Origin: Nitrososphaerota archaeon
Lineage (GTDB): Archaea > Thermoproteota > Nitrososphaeria > Nitrososphaerales > Gagatemarchaeaceae
DNA length: 64,000 nt
Assembly: GCA_016200045.1 (NCBI GenBank)
Contig: JACQFN010000016.1
Location: 186,001-250,000 of the forward strand
Direction of reading: 5' to 3'
Shown: positions 1 to 9,616 of the stretch, in pieces
Layout of the letters: each line of letters begins with the position of its first letter
How positions within the stretch are numbered: position 1 is the first letter of the stretch
The notes under the pieces: generated by a model
The model's database searches: none
Seen by the model: only the letters and a program-made list of their open reading frames with translations
Told to the model about the DNA's origin: nothing
Program-made: the position numbers and the translations under genes

Positions 1-806
1 GCGTGTCGGAGGCCTGCAGGAACGTGATCGCGCTCGGTGCGGAGCCGATTGCCATGGTCGACCACCTGCAATTCGGCGACCCGTCAGACCCCGATGTGTA
101 TTGGACCTTCAAGGAGTCGGTCGAGGGCATTGCGGACTACTGTAGAAAACTCCCGGTGCCTGTCGTCGGTGGCAAGGTGAGCTTCTACAACGAGGACGCA
201 TCTTCGAAGAGGGCGATCAAACCTTCCCCCATCGCGATGGTAGTCGGACTCATGCCAGCCACCGACAGGCCCGTTAGGTCGGCCTTACATGGCGCTGGCG
301 AACAAATCCTAATCTTGGGGGAAACTCGGCCGGAGCTCGGAGGCTCGGAGTTCGCCCGCAGGGTCCTCAAGAAGGCTGGCGGGGCCGTCCCGGTCCCTGA
401 CGCGTCGTCAGATTCACGGACCTTCAAAGTAGTCCGGAGGCTCGTTCGTTCCGGGGCGGCGAGCGCAGTCCACGACTCTTCGAGGGGGGGCCTCTCTGTG
501 GCTCTTGCAGAAATGGCGATTCAGGGAGGGACGGGTCTGAAGGTGGACATCGCGAAGGTCCCCGGGGAGAACCTGAGCACTATTGACGCGCTCTTTTCGG
601 AATCGCACGGCAGGTTCGCAGTCACCGTCGGCTCGCGGCCCAAGGCCGACGAGATTCTGGGGCGATCCAGAGTCCCCTACTCCTACGTGGGCAAGACGGG
701 AGGGCGCGCGATACAGTTCGCCGCAGGTAACAGAGCCGTCTCAAAGATCGGGTTGGACGAAGCGAAGGACGCGTGGGAGAATACGGTTCCGAGGCTGATG
801 CAATGA
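1..806 (+). CDS. purL: Phosphoribosylformylglycinamidine synthase PurL, C-terminal part
   Basis: The reading frame is open from the left edge of the window and ends in TGA at 804-806, so only about the last 267 residues of a protein usually over 700 residues long are visible. PurL is the synthetase subunit of FGAM synthase and converts FGAR to FGAM with ATP and ammonia. The visible part shows the family's second AIRS-like half: a Gly-Gly-Lys-Val-Ser-Phe-Tyr-Asn segment near residue 57 and a later HDSSRGGLSVALAEMA segment. The stop codon overlaps the purF start (ATGA), as expected for a translationally coupled purine operon. The small PurS and PurQ partners would lie outside the window. Confidence 0.93.
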   Translation, partial: VSEACRNVIALGAEPIAMVDHLQFGDPSDPDVYWTFKESVEGIADYCRKLPVPVVGGKVSFYNEDASSKRAIKPSPIAMVVGLMPATDRPVRSALHGAGEQILILGETRPELGGSEFARRVLKKAGGAVPVPDASSDSRTFKVVRRLVRSGAASAVHDSSRGGLSVALAEMAIQGGTGLKVDIAKVPGENLSTIDALFSESHGRFAVTVGSRPKADEILGRSRVPYSYVGKTGGRAIQFAAGNRAVSKIGLDEAKDAWENTVPRLMQ

Positions 807-2242
807 CGGAAGCAAAAGAGAAGTGCGGCATCGTCGGCGCCTTTTCTGCGAAGTCCTCCGACGTCGTCCCGAGGATACTCCAAGGCTTGGAAGCCCTCCA
901 GCACAGAGGTCAGGAGTCTTGGGGGCTCGCCGTCCCGGACAGACCAGTGTTCCGAAGGATGGGGCTGGTCGCCAACTGGCACCTTCACGCGCGCGACCTG
1001 GTCGATTACAAGGGGAGTTCAGGGATGGGCCACGTGCGCTATTCCACCAGGGGCCGGTCGGTAATCGACAACGCCCAGCCAGTTCAGATAGAGTCTGAAT
1101 TCTCCATCGCCCACAATGGGACGATAGTAAACGCCGACCAGCTAATCCCCCCAATCACGGCCGAGTTCGGGAAGTCGTGCGAAACGGACACAAGGGCCGC
1201 CGGCTATCGTCTCCTTCACTTTCTCAGAGAGACGGGGAGCATGTTCGAGGCCCTCCAACGCCTATCATCTGAAATCTTCGGGGCTTACTGCTTCATGATA
1301 CTCACTAAGACCGGGGAGGTCTATGCGGTCCGAGACCCGAGAGGCTACCGGCCGCTCTCTCTCGGCTGGCACGAATCATCGAAGACGTTCATAGCCGCAT
1401 CCGAATCGTGCGCGCTGGAGTCCGTGGGGGCTGACTTCGTAAGGGACATCGAGCCTGGTGAGGCCGTCAGGTTCGGAGGCAAGGCAGGCGACCTCGAATC
1501 GTACCGCTTTTCTCCCAAAGTCCCTGCTGCGCACTGCTCGTTCGAGTACACCTACTTCGCCCACCCATCTTCCCGGGTAAACGGGGTCAGCGTCTACCAG
1601 GCCAGGAAGAGGGTCGGCAGGATACTCGCCAGAAAGTTCAAGACCGAGGCAGACGTCGTCATTCCTGTCCCAGACTCCGCCAGGCCCGCTGCCCTCGGGT
1701 ACGCCCTTGAGAGCGGAATCCCGATGGACGAGGGACTCATGAAGGACAGGTACACGAAGAAAGGGAGCATCCGAAGCTTCATCGAACCAGGGCAGGGAGG
1801 GAGGGAGCAGGTCGTCAAGAGAATCATCCCGATCAGGGACGCGATAAACGGCAAAGACATACTGGTGATCGACGACAGTCTCGTCAGAGGGACGAGCTCC
1901 AAGATCATCGTGAAGTCCCTGAAGAAGGCCGGCGCAAAGAGCGTGAAGATGGCGGTCACCTTTCCTCCGATAAGACACCCGTGTTTCATGGGGATTGACT
2001 TCCCGAGCAGGCAGGAGCTGCTCGCCCACCGGGAAGCAAAGGACTCGGACGGACAGGAAGAGACCGCGAATAAGGTCGCGAAGGCAATCGGGGTGGACGA
2101 ATTCTTCTACAACGACGTGGACGGTCTTACCGAGGCGATCGGCCTCCCGAAGGACACCCTGTGTTTCGCTTGCGTCACGGGAGACTATTCGAAGCTGGGC
2201 GTCCGACCCCCGCTCCTCTCCGAGGAGGAAGTGAAGGCGTGA
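803..2242 (+). CDS. purF: Amidophosphoribosyltransferase PurF
   Basis: This enzyme makes 5-phosphoribosylamine from PRPP and glutamine, the first committed step of purine synthesis. The start is ATG at 803, overlapping the purL stop; it places the nucleophilic Cys at position 8 (KCGIVG) after a very short propeptide that would be removed. The N-terminal half is the Ntn glutaminase (HRGQESWG, HNGTIVN); the C-terminal half is the phosphoribosyltransferase with a PRPP loop VIDDSLVRGTSS near residue 354. Cysteines in AHCSFEY, RHPCFMG and LCFAC resemble the 4Fe-4S ligands of Bacillus-type PurF, so an iron-sulfur enzyme is likely (inference). Length 479 aa is normal. Confidence 0.96.
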   Translation: MTEAKEKCGIVGAFSAKSSDVVPRILQGLEALQHRGQESWGLAVPDRPVFRRMGLVANWHLHARDLVDYKGSSGMGHVRYSTRGRSVIDNAQPVQIESEFSIAHNGTIVNADQLIPPITAEFGKSCETDTRAAGYRLLHFLRETGSMFEALQRLSSEIFGAYCFMILTKTGEVYAVRDPRGYRPLSLGWHESSKTFIAASESCALESVGADFVRDIEPGEAVRFGGKAGDLESYRFSPKVPAAHCSFEYTYFAHPSSRVNGVSVYQARKRVGRILARKFKTEADVVIPVPDSARPAALGYALESGIPMDEGLMKDRYTKKGSIRSFIEPGQGGREQVVKRIIPIRDAINGKDILVIDDSLVRGTSSKIIVKSLKKAGAKSVKMAVTFPPIRHPCFMGIDFPSRQELLAHREAKDSDGQEETANKVAKAIGVDEFFYNDVDGLTEAIGLPKDTLCFACVTGDYSKLGVRPPLLSEEEVKA

Positions 2243-2243
2243 G

Positions 2244-2861
2244 ATGCTGAACATCGGGGTTCTCGTCTCAGGGAGGGGTTCGAACCTAGAATCGATTCTG
2301 GATTCAATCGAAAGCGGTGCGATCAAGGGCGCCAGGGTTAGCGTGGTCGTAAGCAACGACCCAGATGCCAGGGCGCTCCGCATAGCTCGGAAGCATCGGA
2401 TCCCCGCTGTCGCGATTCAGGATAAAGGAGGCTCGAGGGAAGACTACGACATGAGGATCAACGCCGCACTGGAGAGGAACGGAGTGGTCGCGGGGAAAGG
2501 GCTCGTCCTTCTCGCCGGCTACATGAAGGTGCTCTCCAAGAGGTTCGTCGAGCTTCACCTCGGCAGGCTCATGAACATCCATCCTTCTCTGCTTCCGTCG
2601 TTCCCCGGACTGAAGGCGCAGGAGCAGGCTCTGAGCTACGGGGCCAAGGTAGCGGGGTGCACCGTTCACTTTGTCGTCCCCGAAGTCGACGCAGGGCCGA
2701 TCATTGCCCAGACGGCGGTGCAGGTGAAAGAGGATGACAACGAGGAGACCCTGTCCGCCCGCATCCTCCGCCAGGAGCACCGCCTGTACCCCCACGCAGT
2801 CAGACTCTTCGCCGAGGGGAGGCTGTCGGTCGAGGGCCGCAGGGTGAGGGTCTCAAGTTGA
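2244..2861 (+). CDS. purN: Phosphoribosylglycinamide formyltransferase PurN
   Basis: PurN transfers a formyl group from 10-formyl-tetrahydrofolate to GAR. The 205-residue protein starts at ATG 2244, one base after the purF stop. The catalytic set is visible: Asn and His in MNIHPSLLPSFPG and Asp in EVDAGPI, with the phosphate-binding GVLVSGRGSNLESI at the N terminus. Its presence, rather than the formate-dependent PurT alone, together with folD and the cyclo-ligase downstream, shows a folate-dependent route in this archaeon. Confidence 0.96.
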   Translation: MLNIGVLVSGRGSNLESILDSIESGAIKGARVSVVVSNDPDARALRIARKHRIPAVAIQDKGGSREDYDMRINAALERNGVVAGKGLVLLAGYMKVLSKRFVELHLGRLMNIHPSLLPSFPGLKAQEQALSYGAKVAGCTVHFVVPEVDAGPIIAQTAVQVKEDDNEETLSARILRQEHRLYPHAVRLFAEGRLSVEGRRVRVSS

Positions 2862-3733
2862 CTGCGGTCATAATGGACGGAAGGGGGGTCGCTTCGGCCA
2901 TCGAGTCAACACTGAAAACACGGGTGCAGGGTCTCGAAGCCTCGGGGGTGAAGCCCACCCTGGCAACAATCCTGGTGGGGAACGACCCTGCCTCGAGGGT
3001 CTACGTGGCGAGCAAGCACAAGGCTGCCGAACGAGTGGGAATCGCTTCCAAGGGCCATCGTCTGGAAGAACGGGCGACAGAGGCGGAACTCGTCTCCCTG
3101 ATCAATAGCCTCAACGCAGACCACGACGTCAACGGGATTCTGCTGCAGCTCCCACTCCCACCGCACTTCGACGAGAGGAAGGTCCTGGAACAGATCGACC
3201 CCGAAAAGGACGTCGACGGCCTCACTCCGACAAACGCGGGCCGCCTGGTGTACGGCCAGACCGACCTGATTCCGTGCACTCCGAGGGGGGTGATGGAGCT
3301 CCTCCACCACTATCAGATTCCGATAGGGTCCTCACGCGCGGTCATAATCAACAGGAGCAGTCTCGTGGGGAAGCCACTGCACCATCTCCTCCTGAACGAG
3401 GACGCGACCGTGACAGTTTGCCATTCGAAGTCAATCGAGCTAGAGTCAATGACGCGCAGAGCCGATATCCTCGTGACTGCGGTGGGAAGGCGCCCCCAGT
3501 TCGTTGTGACAGAAGACATGGTGAAGGAAGGAGGGACCGTGATCGACGTAGCAATGAACCGGGTCGACGGGAAGCTCATGGGAGACGTCGACTTCGAAGC
3601 CGTTTCAAGGAAGGCGTCACACATAACTCCGGTCCCGGGCGGAGTCGGGCCTATGACCGTGATCATGCTGATCCAGAACACCCTGATCGCGACGGAAAGG
3701 CAGAACCACCTCCTTGTTTCCCCGGCGAGATGA
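2858..3733 (+). CDS. folD: Bifunctional methylene-THF dehydrogenase / methenyl-THF cyclohydrolase FolD
   Basis: FolD interconverts 5,10-methylene-, methenyl- and 10-formyl-THF and so supplies the formyl donor for PurN. It appears to start at TTG 2858, overlapping the purN stop (TTGA). Family marks are the YVASKHKAAE segment holding the catalytic Tyr and Lys, GILLQLPLPPHFDE, DVDGLTPTNAGRL, INRSSLVGKPL for NADP binding and the C-terminal PVPGGVGPMTV. Length 291 aa is standard. The stop overlaps the next start (ATGATGATGA). Confidence 0.95.
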   Translation: MTAVIMDGRGVASAIESTLKTRVQGLEASGVKPTLATILVGNDPASRVYVASKHKAAERVGIASKGHRLEERATEAELVSLINSLNADHDVNGILLQLPLPPHFDERKVLEQIDPEKDVDGLTPTNAGRLVYGQTDLIPCTPRGVMELLHHYQIPIGSSRAVIINRSSLVGKPLHHLLLNEDATVTVCHSKSIELESMTRRADILVTAVGRRPQFVVTEDMVKEGGTVIDVAMNRVDGKLMGDVDFEAVSRKASHITPVPGGVGPMTVIMLIQNTLIATERQNHLLVSPAR

Positions 3734-4320
3734 TGATGACAGGCAAACGGGAAGTAAGGGAAGGCGCCCTCCGGCAGAGGCGGGCCATCCCCCAAGAAAA
3801 AGTGAAGATGCTGAGCAGAGCGGTGGAGGTAAACGTCACTTCGCTCCTCGAGTTCTCTGACGCGTCCACCATCGCAGCATACGTGGCGAAACCGGACGAG
3901 GTGCAGACCGCGGGGATCCTCATGGAGGCAATTTCCCGGGGGAAGCGGGTCATAGTGCCCCGCGCAGACCCGTCATCGAGGAAGATGACCTTCCACCAGG
4001 TGGACTCGCTCGGCGACCTTCGACGAGGAACCTTCGGGGTCCTCGAACCGCCGCCTCAGGCAGACGCTGTTCCACTTTCAGAAAGCCAGCTTGTCCTGGT
4101 TCCTGTCGTCGCGTGGGACGAGGGTGGTCAGAGGCTGGGGTACGGAAAGGGCTACTTCGACCGGGAGCTGAAGTCGCGAGGCATGGCGGTGTCAACGGGC
4201 CTTGCCTTCGAGTCTCAGCGGCGCGGCAGGCTTCCCTCTTCGCCTTACGACGTGCGTCTGGACATGCTCGTGACCGAGAGGGGTGTCAGGAGATTCCGGA
4301 GGGTCACGCGTGCAGGCTGA
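3730..4320 (+). CDS. 5-formyltetrahydrofolate cyclo-ligase
   Basis: This 196-residue protein resembles 5-formyl-THF cyclo-ligase (MTHFS), which uses ATP to turn 5-formyl-THF into methenyl-THF and returns folate to the active pool. Three consecutive in-frame ATGs at 3730, 3733 and 3736 overlap the folD stop; any could be used. Visible family features are the N-terminal [13 protein letters not shown] helix, [11 protein letters not shown] and the signature [15 protein letters not shown] near residue 140. The end overlaps purE by about 11 bp. Confidence 0.9.
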   Translation: MMMTGKREVREGALRQRRAIPQEKVKMLSRAVEVNVTSLLEFSDASTIAAYVAKPDEVQTAGILMEAISRGKRVIVPRADPSSRKMTFHQVDSLGDLRRGTFGVLEPPPQADAVPLSESQLVLVPVVAWDEGGQRLGYGKGYFDRELKSRGMAVSTGLAFESQRRGRLPSSPYDVRLDMLVTERGVRRFRRVTRAG

Positions 4321-4753
4321 CGCGAAAGTGGCAGTGGTGGCCGGGAGCAAGAGCGACCAGGTGGTGGCGGATGAAGCCGTCAAGGTGCTCCAGGAACTCG
4401 GCGTGCCATGCGACCTGCAGTTCATCTCGGCGCACCGGAGCCCAGAGAAGCTCAGACAGTACGTCGCCCTGTCCCATGCGAAGGTTTTCATCGCGGTAGC
4501 AGGCCTCTCCGCCCACCTCCCCGGAGTGATCGCCTCCGTGACGACAAGGCCGGTGGTCGGGGTCCCGGTGAACGTGAAGCTGGACGGCCTCGACTCGTTG
4601 CTCTCCATCGTGCAGATGCCTCCAGGGGTCCCGGTAGCCAGCGTGGGCGTCGACAACGCGAGGAACGCGGGAATCCTGGCCGCAGAGATTCTCGCGCTGA
4701 GCGACCCTGCCGTTGCTGCGAGTCTCGAGAAGATGAGGGAAGCGTGGCGATGA
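4310..4753 (+). CDS. purE: 5-(carboxyamino)imidazole ribonucleotide mutase PurE
   Basis: PurE shifts the carboxyl group of N5-CAIR to give CAIR, or carboxylates AIR directly in class II enzymes; I cannot tell the class by eye. GTG 4310 is chosen because the conserved part starts almost at once ([10 protein letters not shown]). The substrate motifs SAHRSPEKL and [13 protein letters not shown] are intact. The protein is 147 aa. It overlaps the cyclo-ligase end and its own stop overlaps the purC ATG (ATGA). A purK was not seen here. Confidence 0.92.
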   Translation: MQADAKVAVVAGSKSDQVVADEAVKVLQELGVPCDLQFISAHRSPEKLRQYVALSHAKVFIAVAGLSAHLPGVIASVTTRPVVGVPVNVKLDGLDSLLSIVQMPPGVPVASVGVDNARNAGILAAEILALSDPAVAASLEKMREAWR

Positions 4754-5586
4754 CCCCCCCCGGGAAGTTCCTCCGCTCGGGCAAGGTCAAGGACATCTAC
4801 GAGCTCGACGACCGTCATCTCCTGTTCCACTTCACCGACCGGGTCTCCGCCTACGACGTCATACTCCCGTCGAAGATCCCCCGCAAGGGGGAGGTGCTCT
4901 GCAGGCTGGGGGCGTACCTGTTCGAGACGCTAGGCGTCCCCCACCACATGGTAAGGCTCGAGGGGGAGGACATGATGGTCGTCAAGAAGATGGACATGAT
5001 AATGGTCGAGTGCGTGGTCAGGGGGTACCTCTACGGGAGCCTCATGGAGAGGTTTGCGAAGGGGGAGGTCACACTCCCGGTCGAGAAGGTCATGGCCGCA
5101 CGTCTCCCCCAGCCCTACTTCGACCCGACCACGAAGTCTGACGTGAAGGACGAGCCGGTCACGGAGTCGGACATCCTCACGCAGGGAAGAGCCACGCCCG
5201 AAGAACTGAAGGCAATCAAGGACACTTCCCTCGTCGTCTACAAGCTCCTCGGCGACAGAGCCGCCAGGCAGGGGTTCGTCCTAGCCGACATCAAGTTGGA
5301 ATTCGGGAGGAACGGCGGCGACATCCTCCTTGGTGATTCGATCGGGCCTGACGAGTTCAGGATGTGGCCTGAGTCGAGTTACGCCCCCGGGAAGACCCAG
5401 GAGAGCTTCGACAAGCAGCCCATCAGGGACTGGCTGTCGTCTCAGGGCTACAAGGCCAAGCTCGACCAGGCACTAAAGAGCGGGGGAGCCGTCCCCTCCC
5501 CTCCGGAACTCCCCGAATGGCTGGTAGAAGAGACGAGCCGAAGATACGCCACGGTCTATCAGAGCCTTTCTGGGAAGACCCTCTAG
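4750..5586 (+). CDS. purC: SAICAR synthetase PurC
   Basis: PurC ligates aspartate to CAIR using ATP. ATG 4750 overlaps the purE stop. The 278-residue protein shows the nucleotide-binding [10 protein letters not shown] at residue 8, the [11 protein letters not shown] segment, the [14 protein letters not shown] region and [13 protein letters not shown], the equivalent of the family's Thr-Pro-Asp-Ser-Ser-Arg-Phe-Trp motif. The TAG stop sits inside a strong GGAGG site that serves the following purM. Confidence 0.95.
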   Translation: MTPPGKFLRSGKVKDIYELDDRHLLFHFTDRVSAYDVILPSKIPRKGEVLCRLGAYLFETLGVPHHMVRLEGEDMMVVKKMDMIMVECVVRGYLYGSLMERFAKGEVTLPVEKVMAARLPQPYFDPTTKSDVKDEPVTESDILTQGRATPEELKAIKDTSLVVYKLLGDRAARQGFVLADIKLEFGRNGGDILLGDSIGPDEFRMWPESSYAPGKTQESFDKQPIRDWLSSQGYKAKLDQALKSGGAVPSPPELPEWLVEETSRRYATVYQSLSGKTL

Positions 5587-5597
5587 GAGGGCTTCTT

Positions 5598-6644
5598 CTG
5601 CCAGGAGAATCGTACGCCAAAGCGGGGGTCAACCTGAGCAAGCTGAAAAAGATGCAGCGTTCGCTCGCCGAGACGTTCGGAGCCACTTTCAGAAACCGCG
5701 ACGGCAAAGGCGGGGCCCCCCTGAAGCCGATCGGGCATTACTCTGGGGTGATCGACCTCGGAGGCGAAGACTGCCTCACCCTGCACACCGACGGCGTGGG
5801 GTCGAAGGTCCTCGTCGCACAGGAGATGGACAAGTTCGATACCGTCGGGATTGACTGCGTCGCCGTGACGGTCAACGACCTCGTCTGCATGGGGTCTGAA
5901 CCCGTAGCTCTGCTCGACTACATCGCGCTGGAAAGACAGGACGACACCCTTATCGAGCAGCTGGCGAAAGGAATCGTGGAAGGCGCCCGACTTTCCTCAA
6001 CGGCGATCGTAGGCGGTGAGACCGCGGTCCTCGGAGACATGGTGAAAGGGGCGAAGGGCAAAGGGTTCGACCTTGTTTCGATGGGGGTGGGACTCGTCAA
6101 GAAGAATGCGATTGTCGACGGTTCCGACATAGCCGAAGGCGACAGCATCATCGGGGTCGCCAGCTCGGGTCTCCATTCGAACGGTTACACGCTGGCCAGA
6201 AGGATTGTCAAAGGCCGGTCGCTGAGGGAAAGGGTCGACTCCCTAAGTTCCACCATCGGAGATGCTCTCCTGACCCCGACCGCAATCTACGTGAAGCCGA
6301 CGCTTGAAGCGACGAGGCGGTGCGAGCTCCACGGAATCGGGCACATCACAGGAGGCTCCTTCTCGAAACTGTCTCGCCTCGTGGGCGAACGAAGGCTCAT
6401 GTTTGACATCGTCCTCCCCCCGCCTCCCCCGATATTCAATTTCCTCAAAGAAGAAGGGGACGTCTCCGAGAGGGAGATGTACCGGACCTTCAACATGGGG
6501 GTCGGGCTGTGCCTCTGCCTCCCGGAAGCGGAGTCGGTCAGGGCCTCGCGGGTCTTCAGGTCGCACGGCTTCGCGACGTTCCCCCTAGGCTCCGTTTCGA
6601 GGGGAAGAGGCGTGAAGGTGAACGGACTCCCGATTTCCGCCTGA
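5598..6644 (+). CDS. purM: AIR synthetase PurM, probable CTG start
   Basis: PurM closes FGAM to AIR with ATP. The body is typical: YAKAGV at the N terminus, HTDGVGSKVLVA, a D-VAVTVNDLVCMGSEPVALLDY stretch and VGGETAVLGDM, then ASSGLHSNGYTLAR. The only canonical in-frame start, ATG 5517, would add 27 unrelated residues and overlap purC by 70 bp. CTG 5598 lies 7 nt after GGAGG (5586-5590) and gives the usual family N terminus (about ten residues before AGV). I therefore favour CUG initiation. See the finding on unusual starts. Confidence 0.93.
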   Translation: MPGESYAKAGVNLSKLKKMQRSLAETFGATFRNRDGKGGAPLKPIGHYSGVIDLGGEDCLTLHTDGVGSKVLVAQEMDKFDTVGIDCVAVTVNDLVCMGSEPVALLDYIALERQDDTLIEQLAKGIVEGARLSSTAIVGGETAVLGDMVKGAKGKGFDLVSMGVGLVKKNAIVDGSDIAEGDSIIGVASSGLHSNGYTLARRIVKGRSLRERVDSLSSTIGDALLTPTAIYVKPTLEATRRCELHGIGHITGGSFSKLSRLVGERRLMFDIVLPPPPPIFNFLKEEGDVSEREMYRTFNMGVGLCLCLPEAESVRASRVFRSHGFATFPLGSVSRGRGVKVNGLPISA

Positions 6645-6650
6645 AAGTGG

Positions 6651-8102
6651 CTAGAAACGACGCTGTCTCCCTTTGGCTGCGGCGTACTTTGCGAGGATGG
6701 GCTCCACTCTTTCCTTGACGAAAGCATCGCACCTTTCGGGCGCGTCGCCGATGTGTTTCTTCGCGTCCATGAGGAGATGGATCTCCCTCTTGTCGAGCCT
6801 TGAGGTGATCGCCCTGTCGCCGGCAAGGAGGTGTTCCAATGGGTTCGGCCTTCCCTTCATCACTTCGTCCCACGCCTCGAAGGACTTCACCCTGATTGTT
6901 TCATGAGCTCTCTGCCGGTCCCCTCCCCTATCGACCAGCTTCATCAAGACCGCCTCCGTCCCGGCGAAGGGTCCGTACATCTCCAGGTTCTTCTTGATCA
7001 TTTCAGGGTAGACCACGATATTCCTCATCAGGTCTTCGTAGATCGTCAGGCATTCGTCGACCGCCAGGAATGCCTCGGGGACTGCGACCCTCCTGCCAGC
7101 AGAGTCGTCCAGGGTCCTCTCCAGAATGCTGTTCGCCGCGTTCATGAACCCGACGACGGGGAACGAGGCGACGAGCCTCGCAAGGGAACACATCCTTTCC
7201 GCGGACACGGGGTTGCGCTTGAAGGGCATGGCGCTCGACCCGACCTGCTTGCTCCCCATGGGTTCCGACAATTCTCCGAAGGCGGGGGACTGCATAATCC
7301 TTAGGTCAAGCCCGAACTTGTGGCAGCTCTGGGCGACCGACGCGAGCGCGGACAGAATCAGGAAGTCGACCTTCCGAGGATAGGTCTGCGTCGAGACATC
7401 GAAGGATTCGAGCCCGAGCTTCCGCATCACCCCCTTCTCAAGGCGCTTCGGCTTTCCTTTGCCTCCAAGCAGAGCCTGGAAACTCGCGGAGGTCCCGACC
7501 GCGCCCTTCACCCCCTTCCCCTTGAGAATGTCCAGGGTCAACGCCTCGAGGAGCTGAACGTCGATGACTAGGTCCTGAGCGTAGTTAGCGAACCTGTACC
7601 CGAGGGTAGTCGGTTCGGCAGGCTGGAGGTGGGTCCACGCCATGCAGACCGTGCCTTTGTGGCGGAGAATCATCGCCCTGGCGGCGGCGAGACATCCGGC
7701 CATCCTCCGCAGCAACAGACCGAAAGCTGCGAAGTAGGTCAGCACGTCGGCGTTGTCCTCGACGTCCATCGACGTCGCTCCCAGGTGTAGCTTCCCTCCG
7801 CCCTTCTTCGCCTGCCCAGCGAACACCCTGAGCTCAGCCATCAGGTCGTGTTTGATCTGGCGTTCCAGTGCGTGCGCCTTCCCGATGTTGACGAACCTGC
7901 CTGAGCTGAACGAGGAGATGTCATCGACCTCCTCCTTCGAAAGGAGCCCCATTTCCCCCTGGGCCTCTGCGAGCGCGAGCCAGACCTTCCTCCAGGTCGC
8001 TCTCTTTCTCCTCTCGGAGAACAGCCTCCTCATCTCAGGGCTTCCATACCTCCAAGTAAATGGCGAGAGATAGTCGTCGTACCCGTAGGTGTCGCCTTTC
8101 AT
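6651..8102 (-). CDS. purB: Adenylosuccinate lyase PurB
   Basis: PurB removes fumarate from SAICAR and from adenylosuccinate. The 483-residue protein is transcribed towards purM with 6 bp between the two stops. It has the fumarase/aspartase-superfamily signature GSSAMPFKRNPVSAERM near residue 290, the GATSMDVEDN and TWMQPAEPTT-like THLQPAEPTTLGYR segments. The frame is open 20 codons further upstream, but ATG 8102 (MKGDTYGYDDYLSPF) matches the family start better. Confidence 0.94.
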   Translation of the reverse strand: MKGDTYGYDDYLSPFTWRYGSPEMRRLFSERRKRATWRKVWLALAEAQGEMGLLSKEEVDDISSFSSGRFVNIGKAHALERQIKHDLMAELRVFAGQAKKGGGKLHLGATSMDVEDNADVLTYFAAFGLLLRRMAGCLAAARAMILRHKGTVCMAWTHLQPAEPTTLGYRFANYAQDLVIDVQLLEALTLDILKGKGVKGAVGTSASFQALLGGKGKPKRLEKGVMRKLGLESFDVSTQTYPRKVDFLILSALASVAQSCHKFGLDLRIMQSPAFGELSEPMGSKQVGSSAMPFKRNPVSAERMCSLARLVASFPVVGFMNAANSILERTLDDSAGRRVAVPEAFLAVDECLTIYEDLMRNIVVYPEMIKKNLEMYGPFAGTEAVLMKLVDRGGDRQRAHETIRVKSFEAWDEVMKGRPNPLEHLLAGDRAITSRLDKREIHLLMDAKKHIGDAPERCDAFVKERVEPILAKYAAAKGRQRRF

Positions 8103-8165
8103 CCGTTCTTCACGTGGGCCAATTGTCGTGCCCTTTTGGCCGTTTCTGATGCGCCCGTGCACACC

Positions 8166-9503
8166 TCAGCGCGAAGCTCCGCCCTGAGATGCCGATTCGC
8201 GCCATCCGTACGACCCGTTGAGGTGCCTGAGCCGTTCGTCCGGGTTGAGGGCCTGGTCGATCATGTACGTCGACCCGGTGAAAATAATCGTCTCCTTGCC
8301 GGTAGCGAGGTCCTTCGCGATGTTGAGCGTGTCACGAGGGTCGATCACCAGTCTCACAGGGATGTCGGGATATTTCCTACCAATCGCGGATGCGACCCTC
8401 CTCGGGTCCTGACCCTTGTAGCCCGCGGCCGTGACCACGAACGCCTTTGCCTGGCTCGCAAGGGGCCCGAGCACCTCTATCGCGTCCCGGTTTCCAGAGA
8501 TGCCGACGACGAACACCTTTCTTTCGTTCGGGAACCTGCGCCCAATCTCCTCCGAAAGGGCCCCTGTCTTGCTGGGGTTGTGAGCCACATCCGCATAGAC
8601 CCCTGGCCCAATCTTCCAGAACCTCCCCACATATCGAGTGGTAAGGAACCTCCTGCAAAGGGCCCGAAGATTAGTTCCCTTTACGAGGACTCCGATCGTC
8701 CTTGCCGCCACGGCCGCGTTCTGCAGCTGATGGCGGGACTCGATGGGGCTCTCGACCATTTTCCCTTTCGTTCCGAGGGCCGCACTCGTCTTCTCAAGGT
8801 CCCCCGGCGTAACCGTGATCAACGGTGCCCCGAAGTCCCTGCAGACGGCAGATACAACCTCCAACGTCCGCTTGTCATCGTCACCCACTATCAGGGGGAC
8901 CCCCGGCCTGCACATCCCCGCCTTGTCGAGGGCCCGCTGCCAGTGCTCGCTCCCGAGGACGTCTTCGTGGTCCCTTCCCACATTCGTGAGGACGGTGGCA
9001 ACGACGTCGAGCGAGCTTACCGGGTCGTATCTGCCGCCTATCCCGGTCTCCACCGCAGCCCACTCGACCTTGCGCTTCTGGAAGAGCCGCAGCGCGATGA
9101 GGAGGCTGGTCTGGGGGTGGTCGAGCAGCTGGGTTTCGCCCCTCACAGCGCTGGACGCGCAATATGGCCTGACGTCCTTCTCCCAGACCTCCAGAATCTC
9201 GGAGTGGTCTACTTGCTCGTTGTTGACTATGAACCTCTCGGAATAGTCGAACACATGAGGTTTCACGTAGCACCCCGCGCGACCGAAGAGCGAAAGGCCA
9301 GCCTGAAGGAACTGGCAAGTCGAACCCTTCCCGCTCGTTCCTGCGACCTGAATCATCTTGGTGGGATGTCCTTTCGGGTGCGGCCAGAAGTGCTCCAGAG
9401 CATCACGGAACACCGACTTGGAAAGCTCGGTCCGCGCTGTCCACTTCGCATGATAGATTTCATCGACCGCAGAATAGTACGACCATTCGGACCGACGACT
9501 CAT
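8166..9503 (-). CDS. FolC-like Mur-family ligase (folylpolyglutamate / dihydrofolate synthase type)
   Basis: About 445 residues from ATG 9503 (MSRRSEWSYYSAVDEIYHAKW). The P-loop GTSGKGSTC near residue 52, an ETGIGGRYDPVS segment, TNVGRDHEDVLG and a VAHNPSK motif identify the Mur-ligase/FolC superfamily, which adds glutamate to folates or related pterins with ATP. Its place beside folate-dependent purine genes supports a folate or tetrahydromethanopterin-tailing role, but the exact acceptor is not readable from sequence. The frame remains open further upstream to 9689 only because it runs into the tRNA region. Confidence 0.85.
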   Translation of the reverse strand: MSRRSEWSYYSAVDEIYHAKWTARTELSKSVFRDALEHFWPHPKGHPTKMIQVAGTSGKGSTCQFLQAGLSLFGRAGCYVKPHVFDYSERFIVNNEQVDHSEILEVWEKDVRPYCASSAVRGETQLLDHPQTSLLIALRLFQKRKVEWAAVETGIGGRYDPVSSLDVVATVLTNVGRDHEDVLGSEHWQRALDKAGMCRPGVPLIVGDDDKRTLEVVSAVCRDFGAPLITVTPGDLEKTSAALGTKGKMVESPIESRHQLQNAAVAARTIGVLVKGTNLRALCRRFLTTRYVGRFWKIGPGVYADVAHNPSKTGALSEEIGRRFPNERKVFVVGISGNRDAIEVLGPLASQAKAFVVTAAGYKGQDPRRVASAIGRKYPDIPVRLVIDPRDTLNIAKDLATGKETIIFTGSTYMIDQALNPDERLRHLNGSYGWRESASQGGASR

Positions 9504-9616
9504 TCGTCGGTTCTTGCCCTTGGATGGTCTCGTGATGCCAGCCCAGCTCTCTCTGACAGCTCTCCCCGAATTGACATAAGGGTTTCGAGGCTTACGTCCT
9601 GAATACATTGATTGAG

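Noticed and set aside
1376-2383. Long open frame antisense to purF
   Set aside because: It is a by-product of GC-rich codon bias: it lies completely opposite purF, which has all expected motifs, and shows no family features.
8136-9602. 488-codon open frame opposite the FolC-like gene
   Set aside because: It mirrors the Mur-ligase gene, runs through codons rich in Arg, Pro and Leu, and shows no motif; the minus-strand protein is well supported.
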